From Neiella marina (lineage in GTDB: Bacteria > Pseudomonadota > Gammaproteobacteria > Enterobacterales > Neiellaceae): a DNA stretch of 51,465 nucleotides. Within the stretch, counting starts at the first letter, position 1. Each line of letters starts with the position of its first letter. The notes below the pieces were generated by a model. It saw only the letters and a list, made by a program, of their open reading frames with translations. It was not told the origin of the DNA and did no database searches. This document shows positions 46,823-51,465 of this stretch, piece after piece. The position numbers were made by a program, and so were the translations under genes. The stretch covers positions 1 through 51,465 of the forward strand of contig NZ_NGNS01000028.1 in the NCBI RefSeq assembly GCF_002165625.1, read 5' to 3'.

Positions 46823-47752
46823 ATGAATGGTGGGCTTATTCTCTGGCGTTGCGTTCTGATCATTATGCTTTGTTCTGCCGTGCCAGCGATTCGCGCCAAT
46901 GCTGCCTCTGAAGAAAATGTCACCATCGTCAGGATGACGCCGAAGCAATCCGATGCTGATGCCTCCCATAGCTATTTGGTGCAGTTACTTGAAATTGCCT
47001 TAGCGGAAACTGAATCTGAGTTCGGACCGTCAGAAGTTGAGTTTATGCCGATTTCCCTCAACCAAGGGCTAATCCTTCATTTGATGGATATTGGCGACAT
47101 TCTTGATGTCGTCGCATCGGCTCCGACCAATCAACGAGAAATCCAGTTTAGAGCTGCTCGTGTGCCTTTATTGATGGGGTTGTTGGGTTACCGGATGATG
47201 CTGATAAAGCCGCAGGATCAAGCCAAGTTTGCTGCCATTGAACGCCCCGAAGAGCTAAAACAATTGCGTGCTTGCCAGGGAACATTTTGGCCTGATGCCG
47301 ACATTCTTGAGCAGCAGGGATACCGCGTTGTTCGAGCTGATGAATTTAGCGCCTTGTTTGAACTGCTTTTGACCGACCAATGTGATTACTTTCCTCGCGC
47401 CATTACTGAAGGGTACGGCGAGTTAGACGCGCACAATAAGGCCAACCCTGAACGGCAGGTCGTTGCTTTTGATGATATTTTGCTTCATTACGTGGTGCCA
47501 TTTTACTTCTTCACTAGCCATAGAAACTATGAACTGGCAGCGCGACTTGAATTGGGCTTACAGCGCGGTATTAGCGATGGCACCATTCGTCGGCTAATGG
47601 AGCAACACCAAGTAACTCGGGTGGCATTTCCACTAGAAAAGTGGCAACAGACCGTGGTGTTTGAGGTGCCCAATCCCAGCCTGCCGAAATCAACACCGCT
47701 GTATCGCAGCGAATATTGGTTGGAATTACCGGTAAAAACTAGGTTGCAATGA
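46823..47752 (+). CDS. periplasmic solute-binding-like protein
   Basis: A 309-residue protein with an N-terminal signal (ILWRCVLIIMLCSAVPAIRANA, cleaved near 27). The rest resembles the type 3 solute-binding fold in outline: a first lobe with VEFMPISLNQGLILHLMDIGDILDVVASAPT, a hinge, then TFWPDADILEQQGYRVV and FYFFTSHRNYELAARLELGLQRGISDGTIRRLMEQH. Similar proteins are found in Shewanella and relatives next to sensor genes. It overlaps the porin gene by four bases (ATGA). It may present a ligand to the divergent kinase or a transporter elsewhere. Confidence 0.65.
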   Translation: MNGGLILWRCVLIIMLCSAVPAIRANAASEENVTIVRMTPKQSDADASHSYLVQLLEIALAETESEFGPSEVEFMPISLNQGLILHLMDIGDILDVVASAPTNQREIQFRAARVPLLMGLLGYRMMLIKPQDQAKFAAIERPEELKQLRACQGTFWPDADILEQQGYRVVRADEFSALFELLLTDQCDYFPRAITEGYGELDAHNKANPERQVVAFDDILLHYVVPFYFFTSHRNYELAARLELGLQRGISDGTIRRLMEQHQVTRVAFPLEKWQQTVVFEVPNPSLPKSTPLYRSEYWLELPVKTRLQ

Positions 47753-49155
47753 GTCGCTACTGGTGCGTCAGTTGGTTAGCGTTTGGGGCGCTGTATTTTT
47801 GTGGTGCCGTTCAGGCAGACAACCGCTCTTCCGGTGACGAAGATGAAGAATTTTGGCTTGAATTGGCAGAGAAACATACGCTTGTCGGCCAGCTTGCCCA
47901 TATGCAGCGCTACCGTCAACGTCGCGATGAATCCGGTCAAACCAGCAGCTATCAGGATGATTTGAACCATGGCACGTTGCAAACTGCCCTGAGCTTTAAG
48001 TCGGGCTGGTTGTTTGACTGGATTGGCTTTAACGCCTCAGCTTTTGCTGCCGCAGATATTACCTACGATGATGATTTACCGCGAAATATTGAAAATGAGT
48101 TTTCTTTTGCGGGCAATAAGTGGGGGCAAGAAAATGGTCAGTCTGCGGAAAATGGTGTTTCAATATCGCGAGCGGTATTGAAGGTTCGCGCCGATCACCG
48201 GTTAGCGCGTATCAAAATTGGTTATGCACCGATGCATGTGCCAGGAATCCTGGGGGTGAACTGGTCATTTCAGCCTGGCACGTATCGTGGTTTGCAGTTC
48301 AAGTACGTACCGAAACACTGGACAGTTACTTACGCTTGGGCCGACCAATACAAGGCGCCATGGTATAAACAAACTCAGTACTTCTCCAAGCTCAACGCTT
48401 GGGATACCAAACCCATTGGCGGTAGCAATCGCATTGACTACATCCATGGTTTGGGGGTGACATATCACCCCGACCATCAATCGTTTAACTTGCAATTAGG
48501 GATCGGTGAAGCCAAGGACTATATGCGCGCTTATCACCTAAAAGCGTCATGGCAACTTGATTGGCAAGATGGTTTATCACTGGCCTATTTGTTCTACGGT
48601 TCAGAGTCAGATAATGACCCCGGTTATCGAGTCTATAACGGCTTAGCGTGGCAGCAGGGAGTGCGGGCGCAGTTGCTATCTGGTCGTTGGCAGTTTCGCG
48701 CTGAGTTGTTGGCCACTAAGGCCGAAGGTTTGGGTACCTATCTGCCGCGGTTGACTCGCGGCTATGCCAACTCTCAGGGGTCTAATGAATATTGGTGGGA
48801 TAGCCGCTCGGACTGGAACAACGATGGCGAAACAGCTCTGTTTACTGGCGCTTGGTATCGTTTGCCGACAGCCTCTGGTGAATGGCGTTTGGGCGCCTCC
48901 GCGGCTTATGGTTGGGGCTCAACACGCTGGGTCGATGGTGAACAAGACCAATCAGCATCGACGGGTGAAGAGAGTGCATGGAACTTGGACCTGGCATATT
49001 CAGTCAGCCAAGGTTGGCTCGCTGGTGGCAGCATCAATCTGCATTACACTGATTATCGGAACCATCAGGACCGACTCGGTAGTTTTTATTACGCCAACAT
49101 GTTCACGTCGGAGAAAGATATAAAACTGACAGTGAGCAAGCCTTTGGCGTTTTAA
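47749..49155 (+). CDS. OprD-like outer-membrane porin
   Basis: A 468-residue predicted outer-membrane beta-barrel protein. It has a signal peptide (about 1-23, ending AVQA) and many alternating aromatic strands, and it ends in Phe (KLTVSKPLAF), the usual outer-membrane C-terminal signal. GTLQTALSFKSGWLFDWIGFNASAFAAADI, PMHVPGILGVNWSFQPGTYRGLQFKY and LGLGVTYH-type segments resemble the OprD/ChiP porin family. The start overlaps the preceding stop, so it is translationally coupled to the binding-protein gene. Confidence 0.75.
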   Translation: MSRYWCVSWLAFGALYFCGAVQADNRSSGDEDEEFWLELAEKHTLVGQLAHMQRYRQRRDESGQTSSYQDDLNHGTLQTALSFKSGWLFDWIGFNASAFAAADITYDDDLPRNIENEFSFAGNKWGQENGQSAENGVSISRAVLKVRADHRLARIKIGYAPMHVPGILGVNWSFQPGTYRGLQFKYVPKHWTVTYAWADQYKAPWYKQTQYFSKLNAWDTKPIGGSNRIDYIHGLGVTYHPDHQSFNLQLGIGEAKDYMRAYHLKASWQLDWQDGLSLAYLFYGSESDNDPGYRVYNGLAWQQGVRAQLLSGRWQFRAELLATKAEGLGTYLPRLTRGYANSQGSNEYWWDSRSDWNNDGETALFTGAWYRLPTASGEWRLGASAAYGWGSTRWVDGEQDQSASTGEESAWNLDLAYSVSQGWLAGGSINLHYTDYRNHQDRLGSFYYANMFTSEKDIKLTVSKPLAF

Positions 49156-49236
49156 TCGTTTTATCGCTTCGGGTATTTGTTGCAATGAATTCAAGGCGCT
49201 AACATGATAGTCAGCGCATCTTACTAAGGGCCATCC

Positions 49237-50709
49237 ATGCTTGCAGCGGCAACCAATCAGCCACAAACCTCGGTAGTAAAAAAAGCATCAGTGATGTGTC
49301 TGTTGGTGTTGCTCTGGGTGCCAATAGACGGCCTGGCGCTGCTGTCATTACACTCTTTAGAACGAGTGTTGTGGAGCGCCGAAATGGGCTACATGTTTGC
49401 CCTATGTTTATATTTTGGTTGGCGCGGTGCTATGTTGTGTTTAGTAGCGGCAGCCATAAGCAATGCTTTTTGGTTGATGATTGACATTGGTCCGGTCTCT
49501 CACTTATTAGCTCGATTGCCGATAGAAAGTTCCTTTGTGACGGCGTTATCTTCAGTCTCGGTGATCTTCTTAGTCACGCACATTTATTTGCTTTTTTATG
49601 GCCAGATCAACCAAGGCCGAGCCCATGTTCGACTGGTGCCAGCATTTGTGGCTGCGTTGCTCGCCTCATTTTTAGTTGCCTACATCAATCTACATGGAAT
49701 TGCTTATTTCTATGACTTCGAGCTGGAGAAGCTAGGTTTGTCGCCATCCATGTTGGCGATGGCGTTTTTCTCTGGCATTGTCAGTTTGTCGGGTCTGTTT
49801 TGCTTGCTGTTTGATTGGCTCAAGCTGGGCAGCAAGTTAAATTGGCCGGTGAAGCTGGTGTTATCGCGCCAGTCACGGCCAAGAAACCGAGCCAACTACT
49901 TCCTTTTGCTAGTGCTCGCTGCAGCTGCAGTTTGCTTGCTATTTTATTTGGGAAATCGACTGCAGAGTGACGTCTGGCATATGCTGGCAGGCTTAGTCAT
50001 TATCGCTGCTGTGATGCATGTTTCGATTCACTTTTCTGAGCTTCAGACCGCTGGTGCTGGCGCTATGTTGGTGAGCATGTTGGCGGCTTTGGAGCACTCT
50101 GTGCTGGGCAATTCGCTTAACGATTCGATCGAGATTTTTCTGCCACTGTTAGCCATCACTGTCTACGCCCAGCGACTGATCCCACAAATGTTGCTTGAAC
50201 AAGGGCGGTTGCGACGCAAGGCAGATTCTGATTCCTTGACTCACCTATTGAACCGCCGAGGTTTCACAGCTGCCGCTCACATCGAGCTGGAGCGAGCTGT
50301 TCGATACCAACGACCACTTGCTGTGCTGATGCTGGATATTGATCATTTCAAACAAGTCAATGATACCCATGGTCACCAAAGCGGCGATGTCGTGCTCAAG
50401 TTGGTATCTCGAAGCTTAATGCGAGGGCTGCGTTCTGAGGCTATTTGCGGCCGTTGGGGCGGTGAAGAGTTTATTGCGGTGTTACCCGAATGCGATGCCA
50501 AGGCCGCTGAAATTTGTGCTGAGCGAATTCGTCGGTTGATTGGCAGTGAAAAGGCACGCTTTGCAACAGGTACAGTAGTGGTAACAGCTAGCGTTGGTAT
50601 TGCGCTGATGCAACCAAATGAGGACTTGGAGCAAGTGGCTGCGCGAGCAGATAAAGCGCTATATCAAGCCAAACGACAAGGCCGTGATCAGGCAGTGCTG
50701 GCATCATAG
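49237..50709 (+). CDS. membrane-bound diguanylate cyclase (GGDEF)
   Basis: A 490-residue protein. The N-terminal part (about 15-320) has seven or eight membrane segments, comparable to MASE1-type sensory modules. The GGDEF domain (about 325-490) starts with DSDSLTHLLNRRGF, carries LMLDIDHFKQVNDTHGHQSGDVVLK and the active site RWGGEEFIAVLPE (GGEEF near 408), so it should make cyclic di-GMP. There is no typical RxxD inhibitory site in front of GGEEF. It follows the porin gene by 81 bases on the same strand and ends at the rpoS terminator. Confidence 0.9.
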   Translation: MLAAATNQPQTSVVKKASVMCLLVLLWVPIDGLALLSLHSLERVLWSAEMGYMFALCLYFGWRGAMLCLVAAAISNAFWLMIDIGPVSHLLARLPIESSFVTALSSVSVIFLVTHIYLLFYGQINQGRAHVRLVPAFVAALLASFLVAYINLHGIAYFYDFELEKLGLSPSMLAMAFFSGIVSLSGLFCLLFDWLKLGSKLNWPVKLVLSRQSRPRNRANYFLLLVLAAAAVCLLFYLGNRLQSDVWHMLAGLVIIAAVMHVSIHFSELQTAGAGAMLVSMLAALEHSVLGNSLNDSIEIFLPLLAITVYAQRLIPQMLLEQGRLRRKADSDSLTHLLNRRGFTAAAHIELERAVRYQRPLAVLMLDIDHFKQVNDTHGHQSGDVVLKLVSRSLMRGLRSEAICGRWGGEEFIAVLPECDAKAAEICAERIRRLIGSEKARFATGTVVVTASVGIALMQPNEDLEQVAARADKALYQAKRQGRDQAVLAS

Positions 50710-50717
50710 AGCCATAC

Positions 50718-50746
50718 AAAAAAGGCCCCGGCAAAGAGCCGAGGCC
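50718..50746 (-). terminator. intrinsic terminator of rpoS
   Basis: On the minus strand a GC-rich hairpin (GGCCTCGGC / GCCGGGGCC with loop TCTTT, 50724-50746) is followed by six T. It lies 50 bases after the rpoS stop codon. It could also help end transcripts of the convergent cyclase gene, but the plus strand has no T-run. Confidence 0.85.
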
Positions 50747-50796
50747 AAACGCGTTAACGTAGGGGGAGAATTCATAAAACCATGTTGATGGTGGTG

Positions 50797-51465
50797 TTAC
50801 GCTGTGGCGCTCAACACCATATCCATCGAGATACCTTGCTTTTCAAAGACCACGCGCAGCTTGTTTAGCGCCTTGACCTGAGCCTGACGAATACTTTCAC
50901 GCGTCACGCCCATCTCTTTGCCAATTTCTTTCAGTGTCGTTGGCTGGTGACCCAACAAACCAAAGCGGCGGGCGAGGATTTCGCGTTGTTTGGGCTCCAG
51001 TGTTTCAATTGCTGCTGCTAGTGAACCGTTTAGCTCATCTTGTTGAATGCGATCTTCGGTGCTGATGTGATTGTCATCGCGAATCATGTCCGCCATGGTG
51101 GCGTTTTGATTTTCACCGACCGGAATATCCAACGAGCTGGTTTTGCTATTGAGTTGCAACATACGGTGTACGTCTGCAACTGGTTTACCCATGTGAGCGG
51201 CTAACTCTTCGGCACTTGGCTCAGCACCCAGCGATTTGCTCATTTCTTTGGCAGTACGCAGGTAAACATTCATTTCTTTAATCAAATGCACCGGCAGGCG
51301 CACCGCGCGGCTTTGGTTCATTAGTGCGCGCTCGATGTTCTCGCGGATCCACCAAGTGGCGTAAGTCGAGAAGCGGAAACCGCGTTCTGGGTCGAACTTC
51401 TCAACGGCGCGGATTAAGCCGATGTTGCCTTCATCAATCAAATCGAGCAGTGGCAGACCGCGGTT
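50797..51465 (-). CDS. rpoS: RNA polymerase sigma factor RpoS (C-terminal part)
   Basis: The C-terminal 222 residues of a primary-like sigma factor, cut by the window end; the frame continues to base 51465. Region 2 shows [53 protein letters not shown], region 3 [18 protein letters not shown], region 4 [15 protein letters not shown] and the [31 protein letters not shown]. The sequence resembles RpoS more than RpoD ([23 protein letters not shown], and the [17 protein letters not shown] region). It controls the stationary-phase and general stress response. A strong terminator follows. Confidence 0.93.
   Translation of the reverse strand, partial: NRGLPLLDLIDEGNIGLIRAVEKFDPERGFRFSTYATWWIRENIERALMNQSRAVRLPVHLIKEMNVYLRTAKEMSKSLGAEPSAEELAAHMGKPVADVHRMLQLNSKTSSLDIPVGENQNATMADMIRDDNHISTEDRIQQDELNGSLAAAIETLEPKQREILARRFGLLGHQPTTLKEIGKEMGVTRESIRQAQVKALNKLRVVFEKQGISMDMVLSATA

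Overview
The window is chromosomal DNA from a gammaproteobacterium, most likely a marine Alteromonadales-type organism. The pointers are a menFDHBCE operon in the same order as Escherichia coli, an RpoS-type sigma factor, a LexA-controlled imuA-imuB-dnaE2 cassette with a CTGT-N8-ACAG box, and many GTG/TTG starts. A cowN gene (protection of nitrogenase from CO) behind a sigma-54 promoter and a NifA-type upstream site suggests the organism fixes nitrogen, although no nif gene lies here. No phage, plasmid, transposase, CRISPR array, rRNA or tRNA was recognised.

Layout. 1-362: hairpin-rich non-coding DNA leading into cowN control sites. 363-3252: cowN, a short-chain dehydrogenase and an Asp-box lipoprotein. 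3265-8565 (minus): SOS mutagenesis operon imuA-imuB-dnaE2 under a perfect LexA palindrome. 8651-9403 (minus): a TonB-like anchored protein, divergent from the menaquinone operon menF-menD-menH-menB-menC-menE (9565-16705). 16702-25394: transport, iron and DNA-repair genes, namely putP, a GNAT acetyltransferase, bfd, a chorismate-lyase-like protein, a SLC13/DASS transporter, a DUF4202 protein, a glycosyltransferase, ogt and an Ada-AlkA fusion. 25585-26133: a HEPN-like protein. 26148-33788: thiamine operon, with a promoter, a TPP riboswitch, thiC, a four-copy palindromic repeat array, a thiD-thiE fusion, thiS, thiG, thiH and thiF. 33908-41789: mixed small loci (membrane protein, XdhC/MocA-like pair, LysE exporter, orphan periplasmic binding protein, glutathione peroxidase and MsrA, K+-channel-like protein, DUF4250, repressor-like protein, ABM monooxygenase). 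41851-50709: a signalling block, with a 1583-residue hybrid kinase carrying two predicted periplasmic sensor regions, divergent from a solute-binding protein, an OprD-like porin and a diguanylate cyclase. 50797-51465: the C-terminal part of rpoS, cut by the window edge.

How the genes work together. The men genes take chorismate to 1,4-dihydroxy-2-naphthoyl-CoA; the late steps (thioesterase, MenA, UbiE/MenG) are not here. The thi genes make the pyrimidine (ThiC, ThiD) and thiazole (ThiS, ThiG, ThiH, ThiF) and join them (ThiE). ThiH rather than ThiO implies the tyrosine-lyase route. The Ada-AlkA/Ogt pair and the ImuABC-type cassette are two separate DNA-damage responses.

The points most worth a second look are the sigma-54/NifA architecture of cowN, the repeat array inside the thi operon, the dual-sensor kinase beside a binding-protein/porin/diguanylate cyclase group with a perfect 9-1-9 inverted repeat, the HEPN-type RX4H protein, and perfect palindromes in several divergent promoter regions. 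All identifications come from reading motifs and translations; no database search was run.
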